A stretch of DNA of 33,536 nucleotides, taken from Flavobacterium sp. (lineage in GTDB: Bacteria > Bacteroidota > Bacteroidia > Flavobacteriales > Flavobacteriaceae). A program made the translations under genes and the position numbers. Location of the stretch: assembly GCA_024644805.1 (NCBI GenBank), contig JAHEHC010000009.1:1-33536 (forward strand), written 5' to 3'. This document shows positions 1 through 10,641 of this stretch, piece by piece. The stretch's first letter is position 1. Each line of letters opens with the position of its first letter. The notes beneath the pieces were generated by a model that saw nothing but the letters and a program-made list of their open reading frames with translations, made no database searches and was not told the DNA's origin.

Positions 1-132
1 ATTTAATTTCAGTAAAACCATTTCCTTTTCGTATTAAACATTGGAGCTTATTTGAAAATGTTCTAATTCGCCCTTGGACTAAAATTAATTAATTCAACGG
101 GGTTATACAAATAAGGTAGTTGACCATAAAAA

Positions 133-164
133 ATAAACCGTTCTAAAAATTTAGAACGGTTTTT
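133..164 (-). terminator. Rho-independent-like (possibly bidirectional) terminator downstream of the PQQ/beta-propeller gene
   Basis: Inverted repeat aaaccgttctaaa / tttagaacggttt followed by T/A runs, just 3' of the minus-strand ORF stop at 212. Confidence 0.75.
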
Positions 165-211
165 AAAAGTAAAGGTTAACTATCCTTTACAATTCAAACT
201 AGGTTAGCTAG

Positions 212-2068
212 TTATTTTTTAAGATCATAAACATAGATCGTGCTGCTATTTGCCATGTAATACAACACACCTCCAAATTCATCTACTTGATATTCAGGCT
301 TCTTGTCCTGAAGGATGATCTCCTTTTCCATGGCGCCAGAATCCTTATTGAGCTTAACAAGCCCAACTCCATCATCCAATTTGGTCAACACAAAACGAGC
401 GTTTTCGGTAGCAGAAGTGGCTTTAAATCGTCTAAGCATTTCAGCAACTGAGGCTCCTGTGGCCATCGACATGGCATCACCAAGGTCGGCATAGGCCTCT
501 CCTCTTGAGGTGTAGTTCCCAAGTTTATTCCTATTGGCATTTGCTTCGGCATAGGCAGCAGTTGCGGTAGCTGCAGATGCTACTGCCAAAGCACCCATCA
601 TTATAGCTCCAAAGGCACTTTTCCCAGGTGCTCTGTAATATTCATGCCAATTTACACTTGCATCCCAATCCAACATCATCATGTTCTGTGAGGAGGTCAA
701 TAATATTCCTCCATCCCTAATTTCAACTCCGGTTGGGTCTTCCTTACCATCAAAATTAGATTCTGTCAATAGAGATGATTCTCCGGAATTGGCATCTATG
801 GCAAACAGCTTTTCATCGGCACTGATCAAATAACGATCATTCTTAGCATCATAGGTTGAGCTTACCGCATCGGCTCTCTTATATTTCAAGGGCTTTTTCC
901 AAACCTGCTCACCCGTTTCGAGATTCACAATGTTGGCATCCTCAGAAGTTATATAGATCAATCCCTGAGGGGTATTTGCCATGGTCAGGATATTCTCTCC
1001 GGTCTTTAATGGTTTTTTGAACAGGGTATTCCCTTCATAGGAGATCTTATTGATCCCTCCTTCCCAAATTCCAAATAGAATTCCATCATCCATAATATAG
1101 AAATGCTGTACATATCCTTTGGTCTTTGGTGCTTTTTCCCAGAGATCCTCTCCGTTGGAAGCGCTCAAAAAAGCGATCTTGGATTCCGATCTGGAGGAAG
1201 CCAGTTTGCCTAAGCCTGATTTTCCGGAATTATCCACATTGCTGACTATCGCCAATCCCTGTGGCAGAATCTCAAAGTTCACTATAGATCCTTTTACCTT
1301 ATAGGGGTCCTCCCATAATAACTTTCCATTCACATCGATCTTATGGATCTTGGTGTTCTTTCCTCCGTTTACTCCTTCCAATCCGTAGATCTCAGTCTCT
1401 GATTGATCGACCACCATTCTGGAGATATCATCCACCTTGATGTCCCAGATCACATTTCCATTGGTTACATCAATCTTTTTAAGGTTTTTAGCTGTTGGTA
1501 AGATCAAACCATCTGATAATAATAATGGTCTTCCTGTCACCGTCTCAGATCCTTTAAGCTTGACAAAACTCTCCTGGTCACCAGTATTCAGGTCATAGAT
1601 CGCTACAGCCATGGTATAATCATCACTGGCTTTTCTTTGTCCACTAACAACCAATTTGTTCTGTGGCATCATCACGTCACAGGTAGAGATTAATTTCCAA
1701 CCATTCTCTTCGGTGCTGAATAATTTCTTCCCCGACATGTAATCGATCACTGCTGTTTTTGTTCTCATTCCACCAAATCCGGTCTGACCAACCACCACAT
1801 AGGGTGCATTGGGGATGAAATTGAGTTCCTCAGGTTTCACTCTTCCGTAGTCGGTGAAATTGAATAATAATGAATTGGATCCGGGTTTAATACCTACTAG
1901 CCCATCGTTTGTAGCAACGACCATGGTCCCTCCCTGAGTGAGGTTCATCTCGTTGATCTTAGCACCAACATCATAGGTGTAATCCGGTGCTTCGGCCTTT
2001 TGTGCTATTGCCGTGGAAGTCAATATCATCAAAAGAGCCATTGTTCTTAATAATGTTGAAGTTTTCAT
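212..2068 (-). CDS. Secreted PQQ-like/beta-propeller repeat protein
   Basis: ORF track 212..2095; ATG at 2068 gives a clean signal peptide (MKTSTLLRTMALLMILTSTAIAQ); repeated blade-like motifs (LISADEKLFAIDANSGE, GLIYITSEDANIVNLETGEQVWKKPL). Confidence 0.75.
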   Translation of the reverse strand: MKTSTLLRTMALLMILTSTAIAQKAEAPDYTYDVGAKINEMNLTQGGTMVVATNDGLVGIKPGSNSLLFNFTDYGRVKPEELNFIPNAPYVVVGQTGFGGMRTKTAVIDYMSGKKLFSTEENGWKLISTCDVMMPQNKLVVSGQRKASDDYTMAVAIYDLNTGDQESFVKLKGSETVTGRPLLLSDGLILPTAKNLKKIDVTNGNVIWDIKVDDISRMVVDQSETEIYGLEGVNGGKNTKIHKIDVNGKLLWEDPYKVKGSIVNFEILPQGLAIVSNVDNSGKSGLGKLASSRSESKIAFLSASNGEDLWEKAPKTKGYVQHFYIMDDGILFGIWEGGINKISYEGNTLFKKPLKTGENILTMANTPQGLIYITSEDANIVNLETGEQVWKKPLKYKRADAVSSTYDAKNDRYLISADEKLFAIDANSGESSLLTESNFDGKEDPTGVEIRDGGILLTSSQNMMMLDWDASVNWHEYYRAPGKSAFGAIMMGALAVASAATATAAYAEANANRNKLGNYTSRGEAYADLGDAMSMATGASVAEMLRRFKATSATENARFVLTKLDDGVGLVKLNKDSGAMEKEIILQDKKPEYQVDEFGGVLYYMANSSTIYVYDLKK

Positions 2069-2141
2069 AATTGTTATTTTATAATATGGTTTCAAAGATG
2101 TCCCAATTTAGTAAAATTCACAATAGGGCATATGCCTTATA

Positions 2142-3089
2142 TTAGAATTTTATGAATGGATATTGCTCCTGAAGTGAAGATATTCGAAGCTCTAATTTCT
2201 CTAAAAACTCTCTATGTTGCTTAGAATTAGAGTCAAATGGACGATGATTCATTGCCGATCGAATGGATTCGATCTCCTTGCGCAATTCATTTGTATTGTC
2301 TGATATCCAGGTCTTGATGAATTTATCCCAAATGATTGTGATCGCTGTTTCATTTGGGTGGATCATGTCCATTTCAAAGAATCTATAATCCCGTAATTCA
2401 TCCATCATGATCTCATACGACGGGAAATAATAGACCCTGTTCCTTTTTTCAATCACAGCATGAAGGGCTGAAATAAGATGAGCCTTACTCCTATTGTTCT
2501 CAACAATTCCATCCTTTACATGTCTTACTGGTGAGACCGTTGTTATTATAGCAGCTTCAGGATTCACCTTTTTAATAAGTTCTACGGTATTTATAATGGA
2601 AATCTCAACCGTATCGACATCCAACAATTCCTTAGTGAAGTTGGATTGTGGCAATTTATAACAATTGGCCACTGGAATATCATTCTCAGCTTGTCTATAC
2701 ACCCACGATGTACCATAGGTGAAAACAACATGAGTCGCAGAAATTAAATAATCAGCAAGTTCAGACAGCCTTTCATTGATATAATTCAGGTATTCAATCT
2801 TATCAGTTAAGCTAAGTGATGAATGAACTTCAAAACAATTCCATCGATCCTGTTCAAAGAATATATCACTCTCAGTGAATAATTCATTGTTTATCGCTCT
2901 TGAAATAATCCTTTCGATAGCTATTGGATGGAATAGTATCCCAAATGGATTTTGAAGGGTGTCAAATTTAAGGTAGTCTAATTTCGAACCAATATTCTCA
3001 ACAAAACACGAACCTATAAGTAATACCTTTGATTTAAAATCGATCTTGGGATCCTTGGGTTCAATGGGTATTTGTGTATGCAGGATCAT
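2142..3089 (-). CDS. GSCFA domain-containing protein
   Basis: N-terminal GSCFVENIG motif and FTYGTSWVYR, VSPVRHVKDG motifs typical of the GSCFA family; ATG lies 1 nt after the alaS stop. Confidence 0.85.
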   Translation of the reverse strand: MILHTQIPIEPKDPKIDFKSKVLLIGSCFVENIGSKLDYLKFDTLQNPFGILFHPIAIERIISRAINNELFTESDIFFEQDRWNCFEVHSSLSLTDKIEYLNYINERLSELADYLISATHVVFTYGTSWVYRQAENDIPVANCYKLPQSNFTKELLDVDTVEISIINTVELIKKVNPEAAIITTVSPVRHVKDGIVENNRSKAHLISALHAVIEKRNRVYYFPSYEIMMDELRDYRFFEMDMIHPNETAITIIWDKFIKTWISDNTNELRKEIESIRSAMNHRPFDSNSKQHREFLEKLELRISSLQEQYPFIKF

Positions 3090-3090
3090 T

Positions 3091-5703
3091 TTAATCTAAA
3101 TAATCTTTCCCCTTGCTCAGAGCCTCATCAAGTCCTTTGGGGTCTTTACCGCCAGCAGTTGCAAAAAATGGTTGTCCGCCTCCACCACCTTTGATGTATT
3201 TCCCCAATTCTCTAACAATGGTTCCGGCATTCATTTTTTTGTCAGAAACAAGGTCCTTTGAAATATAACAGGACAGTAGTGCCTTTCCGTTTTGAGATGA
3301 ACCCAGTAACAAGAATAGATTATCTATCTCACCGCCCAGTTCAAACGACAGATCCTTCATTCCTGCTGCATCAAGATCCACTTTTTTTGATAAGAACTGT
3401 ATTCCATTGTGATCGGACAACTCGTTTTTGAGATCGGATTTCAAATTCTTTGCTTTATCCTTTTGGAACCCCTGGATCTGTTTTCTCAGAAGCACATTCT
3501 CCTCCTGTAATTTTTCAATGGCTTTGACCTGATCTTTTGGATGGTTCAGCAATTCCTGTGATCTTAGGTATTCGTGACTGCGTTGTTTGAAGATCTCCTT
3601 GGCAAGATCACCGGTCACTGCTTCGATCCTTCTGATCCCGGAGGCAATTGCACTTTCGGATGTGATGATGAAATGCCAAATATCCTTGGTATTAGGAACA
3701 TGGGTTCCTCCGCACAATTCCATGGACTTGCCAAATTTGATCGCCCGTACCGAATCCCCGTATTTTTCTCCAAACAAAGCAATAGCTCCATCATCCATGG
3801 CCTTTTGATAGGGAATATTCCGATGTTCCTCAAGTTCGATCCCTTCTCTGATCCTGGCATTTACAAAATCCTCAACCTGCTTTAATTCTTCAGAAGACAA
3901 TTTACTGAAATGGGAAAAATCAAATCTCATATATTTACTGTGGACCATAGATCCTTTCTGGGTGACATGCTCACCAAGAATAGTTCGCAATGCCTGATGC
4001 AATAAATGAGTAGCCGAATGATTGGCTGCTGTACGATTCCTAAATTTACTATCTACTATTGCCTTTAAGGTCATATCCGTTTGTCGAGGAAGATTCTTGG
4101 CATAATGAACGATCAGGTTATTCTCCTTCTTGGTATCGATAATATAGACCACTTCTCCATTTGGAGCTTCCAAATACCCCTTATCACCAACTTGACCACC
4201 GCCCTCAGGATAGAAAGGTGTTAAATTAAATACCAATTGGTATATTTCACCGTCCTTCCGACTTTCCATCCTTCGATATCGTGTAATCTTAACGTTGGTC
4301 TCTAAGGAATCGTAGCCAATGAACTCTTCATCCGGATCCTCATATAACACATGCCAATCGCCTGTTTCTACCTTGGTCGCAGCTCTGGAGCGCTCCTTTT
4401 GTTTTTTGAGCTCTTTCTCAAATTCAGCAATATCAAGTTCATAGCCTCGCTCTCTGAGAATTAACGAGGTGAGGTCTATTGGGAATCCATAGGTGTCGAA
4501 AAGTTCGAATGCTTTTTTGCCTGAGATCGTTCTTGAGGTGGAATTATCTAGAAGTTGTTCTAAAAGGATCAATCCCTGGTCCAGGGTCTTTAAAAAGGAA
4601 TGCTCTTCCTCACGGATCACATTCTCGATCAAATTCAGCTCGGATATCAGTTCAGGATAGGCATCTCCCATTTGATCACTAAGAATATGGATCAATCGAT
4701 AGATAAATGGTTCTTTTGTGTCCAAAAAAGTGAACCCATAACGAATCGCTCTTCTCAATATCCTTCTGATCACATAGCCTGCTCCTGTATTGCTGGGTAA
4801 TTGTCCATCAGCGATCGAAAAGGCTACTGCACGAACGTGGTCTGCGATCACACGAATGGCAATATCCTTCTTCTCCTCCTTGCCATATTCCGACAGGGTG
4901 ACTGCCTCAATCTCTCTTATTAGTGGAGTGAATACATCGGTATCGTAGTTGCTTTGCTTTCCTTGCAGGATCATACATAAACGTTCGAAACCCATGCCGG
5001 TGTCAATATGCTGTTTGGGAAGTTTTTCAAGACTTCCATCGGCCTTTCTATTGAACTGAATAAAAACCAAATTCCAGATCTCAACCACTTCAGGGTGATC
5101 CTGATTCACCAATTCTATTCCCGGTACCTCAGAACGTTCTTCTTTCGATCGAATATCGACATGGATCTCGCTACAAGGTCCACAGGGACCCTGATCGCCC
5201 ATTTCCCAGAAGTTGTCATCCTTATTTCCATTTATAATGCGATCCTCAGGAACCAATTCCTTCCAAAAATCAAAGGCATCCTGGTCTCTTTCCAGGCCTT
5301 CCGATTTGTCACCTTCGAAAATAGTGACATACAATTGATCTTTATCTATTTCAAACACATCGGTGAGTAATTCCCAGGCCCACTTGATGGCCTCTTCTTT
5401 AAAATAATCTCCAAAGCTCCAATTGCCCAACATCTCAAACATGGTATGATGATAGGTATCCATCCCCACTTCTTCCAGATCGTTGTGTTTCCCACTAACC
5501 CGCAAGCATTTTTGAGTATCTGCCACTCTCTTGTCCTTGATGGCCTTATTGCCTAAAAAAAACTCCTTGAACTGATTCATCCCGGCATTGGTGAACATCA
5601 GTGTAGGATCGTTCTTGATGACCATTGGCGCCGATGGAACAATAGTATGAGATTTTGATTCAAAGAATTCTAAAAACTTGGATCGTATTTCCTTGGATGT
5701 CAT
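3091..5703 (-). CDS. alaS: Alanine--tRNA ligase
   Basis: 870 aa; [67 protein letters not shown] motifs. Confidence 0.98.
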   Translation of the reverse strand: MTSKEIRSKFLEFFESKSHTIVPSAPMVIKNDPTLMFTNAGMNQFKEFFLGNKAIKDKRVADTQKCLRVSGKHNDLEEVGMDTYHHTMFEMLGNWSFGDYFKEEAIKWAWELLTDVFEIDKDQLYVTIFEGDKSEGLERDQDAFDFWKELVPEDRIINGNKDDNFWEMGDQGPCGPCSEIHVDIRSKEERSEVPGIELVNQDHPEVVEIWNLVFIQFNRKADGSLEKLPKQHIDTGMGFERLCMILQGKQSNYDTDVFTPLIREIEAVTLSEYGKEEKKDIAIRVIADHVRAVAFSIADGQLPSNTGAGYVIRRILRRAIRYGFTFLDTKEPFIYRLIHILSDQMGDAYPELISELNLIENVIREEEHSFLKTLDQGLILLEQLLDNSTSRTISGKKAFELFDTYGFPIDLTSLILRERGYELDIAEFEKELKKQKERSRAATKVETGDWHVLYEDPDEEFIGYDSLETNVKITRYRRMESRKDGEIYQLVFNLTPFYPEGGGQVGDKGYLEAPNGEVVYIIDTKKENNLIVHYAKNLPRQTDMTLKAIVDSKFRNRTAANHSATHLLHQALRTILGEHVTQKGSMVHSKYMRFDFSHFSKLSSEELKQVEDFVNARIREGIELEEHRNIPYQKAMDDGAIALFGEKYGDSVRAIKFGKSMELCGGTHVPNTKDIWHFIITSESAIASGIRRIEAVTGDLAKEIFKQRSHEYLRSQELLNHPKDQVKAIEKLQEENVLLRKQIQGFQKDKAKNLKSDLKNELSDHNGIQFLSKKVDLDAAGMKDLSFELGGEIDNLFLLLGSSQNGKALLSCYISKDLVSDKKMNAGTIVRELGKYIKGGGGGQPFFATAGGKDPKGLDEALSKGKDYLD

Positions 5704-5824
5704 TCGTTAAAGTTTATCTAAAATTGTGCTATTAGGCTATCGAACAAACAATTTCTATATTTGTAAAACGTTACAGGATAATTAGCACGACCTATTAACC
5801 AACAAAAATAGGACTTTTTACCGT

Positions 5825-6802
5825 ATGTCTAAAGTAAAATATTACTACGATAGTGAGACCTTATCCTATCGGAAAATAGAAACCAAAAAAGGACGAAAAT
5901 TCAGAATCTTCTTTTTAAGTCTTCTGGGAATGTTGCTCAGTGGTTTTCTTTTGTTGTTGATATTCTTGAATCTCCCTTATATTGAAACCCCAAAGGAAAA
6001 GGCCTTAAAGAGGGAATTGAATAATCTTGAGCTGCAATTCGAACTGCTGAACAAGAAAATGGATCAAGCCGATTTGGTATTATCCGAGATTCAGGAGCGA
6101 GACAATAACCTATACCGGGTTTATTTTGAGACCAACCCCATTCCGGACGAGCAAAGGAAAGCGGGATTCGGAGGAATCAACCGATATAAAAACCTTGAAG
6201 GGTTTGATAATTCAAAACTGATCATTTCATCCCATAAGAGGTTGGACATCTTGACCAAGCAGATCGTTGTTCAATCAAAATCACTGGATGAGATCGCTGT
6301 CTTGGCTGAGGATAAAGAAAAATTGTTAAGTTCGATCCCAGCAATCCAACCGGTACGAAATGAAGACCTTACCCGTATGGCTTCCGGCTATGGATATCGT
6401 ACCGATCCATTCACCAAAACCAGAAAAAAACATTGGGGTATGGATTTCACCGCTCCTCGTGGAACTCCGGTTTACGCAACTGGTGATGGTGTAGTTATCC
6501 AGGCCGATAATCGGGCATCGGGATACGGCAAGCACATCCGAATAGACCATGGTTATAATTATATCAGCCTGTATGCTCATCTCTATAAATACAATGTGCG
6601 TAAAGGACAAAAGGTGAAACGAGGTGATCTTATTGGATTTGTTGGCAGTTCTGGTCGATCTGAAGCACCTCATCTCCATTATGAGATCTTTAAAGATGAT
6701 GCGCGGATCAATCCGATAAATTTCTACTATGGAAATTTAAGTCCTGATGAATATGCCGAACTTCTTAAAGCGGCACAACAGGAAAATCAATCTCTTGACT
6801 AA
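5825..6802 (+). CDS. M23 family metallopeptidase (murein hydrolase-like)
   Basis: N-terminal TM, coiled coil, C-terminal LytM: GYGYRTDPFTKTRKKHWGMDFTAPRGTPVYATGDG...GSSGRSEAPHLHYEI. Confidence 0.93.
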   Translation: MSKVKYYYDSETLSYRKIETKKGRKFRIFFLSLLGMLLSGFLLLLIFLNLPYIETPKEKALKRELNNLELQFELLNKKMDQADLVLSEIQERDNNLYRVYFETNPIPDEQRKAGFGGINRYKNLEGFDNSKLIISSHKRLDILTKQIVVQSKSLDEIAVLAEDKEKLLSSIPAIQPVRNEDLTRMASGYGYRTDPFTKTRKKHWGMDFTAPRGTPVYATGDGVVIQADNRASGYGKHIRIDHGYNYISLYAHLYKYNVRKGQKVKRGDLIGFVGSSGRSEAPHLHYEIFKDDARINPINFYYGNLSPDEYAELLKAAQQENQSLD

Positions 6803-7131
6803 TGCATATCGATCTACCCGATAAACGCTATTATGGAATTGGAGAGATCGCCAAGGCATTCGATGTGAACACTTCATTAATTCGTTTCTGGGAAAAGGAA
6901 TTCGATATCCTTAAGCCCAAAAAGAATGCAAAGGGAAACAGGAAGTTCACTCCAGATGATGTCAAGAACCTGGAGATCATCTATTATCTGGTCAAAGAAA
7001 GAGGATTTACGCTTGATGGAGCAAAGATCCATTTAAAGGAAAACAAGCAAAAAACACTCGATCGGTTTGAAATAATCCGTAAATTAGAGTCTGTTAAATC
7101 TGAATTACACAAGATCAGAGACCAACTTTAA
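6802..7131 (+). CDS. MerR family transcriptional regulator
   Basis: YYGIGEIAKAFDVNTSLIRFWEKEFDILKPKKNAKGNRKFTPDDV; ATG overlaps upstream stop by 1 nt. Confidence 0.9.
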   Translation: MHIDLPDKRYYGIGEIAKAFDVNTSLIRFWEKEFDILKPKKNAKGNRKFTPDDVKNLEIIYYLVKERGFTLDGAKIHLKENKQKTLDRFEIIRKLESVKSELHKIRDQL

Positions 7132-7141
7132 TCCAGCTATA

Positions 7142-7741
7142 ATGAAAAAATTACTTTATGTCATCCTGGCAATTATCCTTATTTTGGTAGTTGCTGGTTT
7201 TATCATGGGCCCTAAATTCTACAATCAGGGTATCCAATTAAGAGAGGACGCAACTTCACAATGGGCCAACGTTGAAAGTGCCTATCAGAGAAGAGCCGAT
7301 CTAATTCCCAATATTGTAAGTACGGCAAAGGGCTATGCCGAATTCGAGCAGGAGACTCTTACCATGGTCATTGAGGCCAGAAGTAAAGCAACTGGGGTCA
7401 CTATTGATCCGAGCAATATCACTCCAGCACAACTGGAGCAATTTCAGGAAGTTCAATCTGGACTGACTTCTGCACTGGCAAGATTATTGGCTGTCTTTGA
7501 AAGGTATCCCGATCTGAAAGCCAATGAGAATTTCAAAGAACTGATCAATGAATTGGAACGAACTGAGAACCGCATCAATGTAGAGCGCAACCGCTTCAAC
7601 GAAATGGTGAAACCGTTTAATGTCCACCTGCAAACGTTTCCCAATAACGTATTGAATATGTTCATCGGTAAATTTGAGGAGATGGATTATTTCGAGGCGA
7701 ATGAAGGAACCGATGAGGCACCTCAGGTTGATTTTAACTGA
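7142..7741 (+). CDS. LemA family protein
   Basis: N-terminal TM followed by QLREDATSQWANVESAYQRRADLIPNIVSTAKGYAEFEQETL...RNRFNEMVKPFNVHLQTFP. Confidence 0.95.
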   Translation: MKKLLYVILAIILILVVAGFIMGPKFYNQGIQLREDATSQWANVESAYQRRADLIPNIVSTAKGYAEFEQETLTMVIEARSKATGVTIDPSNITPAQLEQFQEVQSGLTSALARLLAVFERYPDLKANENFKELINELERTENRINVERNRFNEMVKPFNVHLQTFPNNVLNMFIGKFEEMDYFEANEGTDEAPQVDFN

Positions 7742-7761
7742 TTTTAATTCATCAGAATACC

Positions 7762-8208
7762 ATGAGTACAGTTCGTCAATTTCTGAGCAGCATAGAAGAG
7801 AATGAGATCATTGAGGCCATCCGAGAAGCAGAAAGAAACACTTCAGGAGAGATAAAGGTCCATCTTGAATCAAGTTCCAAGATAGATCCAATCGATCGGG
7901 CAGCCGAGGTTTTTGATACTTTGGGCATGAACAAGACCGATCTAAGGAATGGGGTCTTGATCTATATTGCTGTGAAGGATCGTTCCATGGCCATCATTGG
8001 AGACCAGGGTATTGATGAAGTTGTCCCAAATGGATTTTGGAACGATTCCAAGGATAGGATAATCAATGGTTTTTCAACAGGAGATATAAAACAAGGCCTG
8101 ATCGATGGGATCTTGGTTTCCGGTCTGGCATTGAAAAAATATTTTCCTTTTCAGGACGATGATATCAATGAGATCTCAGACGATATCTCTTCAAAGAATG
8201 CGCTATGA
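7762..8208 (+). CDS. TPM domain-containing protein (soluble, short)
   Basis: TSGEIKVHLESS...RNGVLIYIAVKDRSMAIIGDQGIDEVVP motif; no TM segment. Confidence 0.85.
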   Translation: MSTVRQFLSSIEENEIIEAIREAERNTSGEIKVHLESSSKIDPIDRAAEVFDTLGMNKTDLRNGVLIYIAVKDRSMAIIGDQGIDEVVPNGFWNDSKDRIINGFSTGDIKQGLIDGILVSGLALKKYFPFQDDDINEISDDISSKNAL

Positions 8209-9017
8209 TGAGGGTCCTATTTAAATATCATCTGGTGGTCCTAATAGTTGGGATCCTGTTTTCCACGAAAACAGTCGATGCTCAATTTGTTATCCCGGAG
8301 CTTCCACCTATTCAACAACAGACCTCCGTATACGATTATATCGATCTACTTACCCCGCAACAAAAAAATGATCTCAGGTCCAAATTGGTTCGCTATTCGG
8401 ATACCACCTCAACACAAATAGTTGTTGCGATCATCGGTACTACCAATGGAGACGATATATCAATGGTGGGTGCCAACTGGGGGGAGAAATGGGGAATCGG
8501 ACAAGCCGATGAGGATAATGGTATCTTGATACTCCTTGCCAAGGATGATCGAACAATTGATATTAATACGGGATATGGGATCGAATATCGGATCACCGAC
8601 CGTATGGCTGAAAGGATCATAAACAACTATATGATCCCGGAATTCAAATCAGGAAATTATTATGAAGGATTGGATCTGGGAACGGATGTGATATTCCAGA
8701 TGTTACAGGGAGAATTTGTAGAAGAGGATCAGCCCGACAATTCCAATTATCTAAGCAGAAACTGGGATGGTATTATCATATTAGCAGTCATACTCTTTTT
8801 CTTCTTATTGATCATTATAGGTGTTATAGCCGGGAAAAAAGGATATAAAGGTGGAAGTGGATGGGATACCGTTACTCATAGTAGTTCTGGCAGTTATAGA
8901 AGTTATGGCGGAAGCAGTGGTTCCAGCGGCAGTAGCTATAGTGGAGGCAGTAGTAGCTTTGGCGGCGGTTTTGGTGGTGGAAGCTTCGGTGGTGGTGGTG
9001 CTAGCGGGAGTTGGTGA
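8205..9017 (+). CDS. TPM domain-containing membrane protein with Gly/Ser-rich C-terminal tail
   Basis: Signal peptide, YDYIDLLTPQQKNDL, DNGILILLAKDDRTIDINTGYGIE, TM, tail GGGFGGGSFGGGGASGSW; 4-bp overlap with upstream ORF. Confidence 0.9.
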   Translation: MMRVLFKYHLVVLIVGILFSTKTVDAQFVIPELPPIQQQTSVYDYIDLLTPQQKNDLRSKLVRYSDTTSTQIVVAIIGTTNGDDISMVGANWGEKWGIGQADEDNGILILLAKDDRTIDINTGYGIEYRITDRMAERIINNYMIPEFKSGNYYEGLDLGTDVIFQMLQGEFVEEDQPDNSNYLSRNWDGIIILAVILFFFLLIIIGVIAGKKGYKGGSGWDTVTHSSSGSYRSYGGSSGSSGSSYSGGSSSFGGGFGGGSFGGGGASGSW

Positions 9018-9018
9018 T

Positions 9019-9112
9019 GTAGTTTGGTAGTTTGGTAGTTTGGTAGTTTGGTAGTTTGGTAGTTTGGTAGTTTGGTAGTTTGGTAGTTTGGTAGTTTGGT
9101 AGTTTGGTAGTT
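9019..9112. repeat. Perfect 8-bp tandem repeat (agtttggt)x ~11.5
   Basis: Direct reading: agtttggt repeated from 9021 to 9108 plus partial copies at both ends, starting 1 nt after the TPM stop codon. Confidence 0.97.
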
Positions 9113-9151
9113 GAAATTAAAAAAAATATTGTGCCATTTAACATAAGTCTT

Positions 9152-9266
9152 CCAGCTTTTGACCTCTGAAATCCAACTTCTGACTTCCCCGCACCTTTGG
9201 TTCGGGCAGGCAACTTCCGACTTTTGACTTCCGACTTCCGGCTTCTGACTTTTGACTTCCTACTTC
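9152..9266. repeat. Degenerate 7-bp tandem repeat (YRRCTTY on +, i.e. RAAGYYR on -), interrupted by a GC-rich hairpin
   Basis: caacttc/cgacttt/tgacttc/cgacttc/cggcttc/tgacttt/tgacttc/ctacttc at 9211-9266 in exact 7-bp register; related heptamers at 9152-9186. Confidence 0.85.
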
Positions 9267-10564
9267 TTCCTGATATAGATCGTGATCGGTACTCCGGTAA
9301 AATCGAATTTATCTCTCAGTTTGTTTTCTAAAAAGCGTTTATAGGCTTCCTTTACGTACTGGGGTAAGTTAGCAAAGAAAGCAAAACTAGGATACGGCGT
9401 CGGCAGTTGAGTACAAAACTTGATCTTTACATATTTTCCTTTGTAGGATGGAGGAGGAAATGCTTGTATTATCGGCAGCATGGTATCATTGAGTAAACTG
9501 GTCTTAATTCGCTTACTTCTGTTCTTATAGACATCAACAGCGGTCTCAATGGCCTTATAGATTCGTTGTTTTGTTAATACAGAAATAAATACAATGGGGA
9601 CATCATCAAAAGGCTCACATTGTTTGCGGATCATTTGTTCATATTCCCTGACGGTCTTTTGATCCTTATCAACCAGGTCCCATTTGTTGGCCAATATGAT
9701 GATCCCTTTATTATTCTTATGGGCCAGCCAGAATATATTCTGAACCTGCCCGTCAAATCCTCTTGAGGCATCAAATATCAGGACCACAACATCACAATGT
9801 TCTATTGCCCTGATACTTCGCATCACGGAATAGAATTCCAGATCTTCCTTTACCTTGCTCTTCCTTCTGATTCCTGCAGTATCCACCAGTTTGAATTCGA
9901 ATCCAAACCGATTATAATGGGTATCGATACTATCCCGAGTTGTTCCTGCTACATCGGTCACGATATAGCGTTCTTCTCCGATAAGAGCATTGATGAATGA
10001 AGACTTGCCTGCATTGGGTCTACCCACAACAGCAAATCGAGGCAGGGTTTCCTCTTCTTTTTCTTCCTCATCAGGTAAAATGGCAACCAGATCATCTAAC
10101 AGATCACCTGTCCCGCTTCCATTGATACTTGAAATGGGATAGTATTTCTCAAAGCCCAAAGAATAGAATTCAGCAGCATCATTCATCCTATTGGCACTAT
10201 CTACTTTATTCACTACAAGGAAAACGGGTTTATTCGATTTTCTGAGTAAATTGGCCACCTCCTCATCCATCCCGGTAACGCCACTTTCCACCTCGGTCAT
10301 AAATATTATGGCATCGGCCTCATCGATTGCCAGTTCAACCTGTTTGTCGATCTCAGCCTCAAATACATCGTCACTTCCCAGAACATATCCACCGGTATCG
10401 ATCAGAGAGAATTCCTTACCGTTCCAATCACTCTTACCATAATGACGATCGCGGGTAACTCCACTAATCGCATCGACTATGGCCTCACGTCTTTGGATCA
10501 ATCTATTGAACAAGGTAGATTTACCAACATTGGGTCTCCCTACTATAGCTACTATATTACTCAT
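9260..10564 (-). CDS. der: Ribosome biogenesis GTPase Der (EngA)
   Basis: 434 aa with two GTPase domains: [14 protein letters not shown]...DTGGYV and [14 protein letters not shown]...[12 protein letters not shown]-terminal KH-like domain. Confidence 0.98.
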   Translation of the reverse strand: MSNIVAIVGRPNVGKSTLFNRLIQRREAIVDAISGVTRDRHYGKSDWNGKEFSLIDTGGYVLGSDDVFEAEIDKQVELAIDEADAIIFMTEVESGVTGMDEEVANLLRKSNKPVFLVVNKVDSANRMNDAAEFYSLGFEKYYPISSINGSGTGDLLDDLVAILPDEEEKEEETLPRFAVVGRPNAGKSSFINALIGEERYIVTDVAGTTRDSIDTHYNRFGFEFKLVDTAGIRRKSKVKEDLEFYSVMRSIRAIEHCDVVVLIFDASRGFDGQVQNIFWLAHKNNKGIIILANKWDLVDKDQKTVREYEQMIRKQCEPFDDVPIVFISVLTKQRIYKAIETAVDVYKNRSKRIKTSLLNDTMLPIIQAFPPPSYKGKYVKIKFCTQLPTPYPSFAFFANLPQYVKEAYKRFLENKLRDKFDFTGVPITIYIRKK

Positions 10565-10641
10565 ATCATTTTATTGGCTGCAAAGGTAATGTTTAGTAAT
10601 TGAAGAAAAAACTGTATTTTAATCACCTAATCCACCGATAT

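Noticed and set aside
3574-3885. Three overlapping ORFs (both strands) inside alaS
   Set aside because: Shadow ORFs fully contained within a clearly conserved alaS gene.
5756-5763. TATATTTG as promoter of the M23 peptidase gene
   Set aside because: Matches TAnnTTTG but no TTG was found at the expected spacing; too weak to list as a feature.
9001-9213. Minus-strand 70-aa ORF with repeated KLPNYQTT
   Set aside because: It is simply the translation of the 8-bp satellite, starts at TTG and has no independent coding support.
9019-9266. Possible CRISPR array
   Set aside because: Repeat units are 7-8 bp with no spacers and no cas genes nearby; this is tandem satellite DNA.
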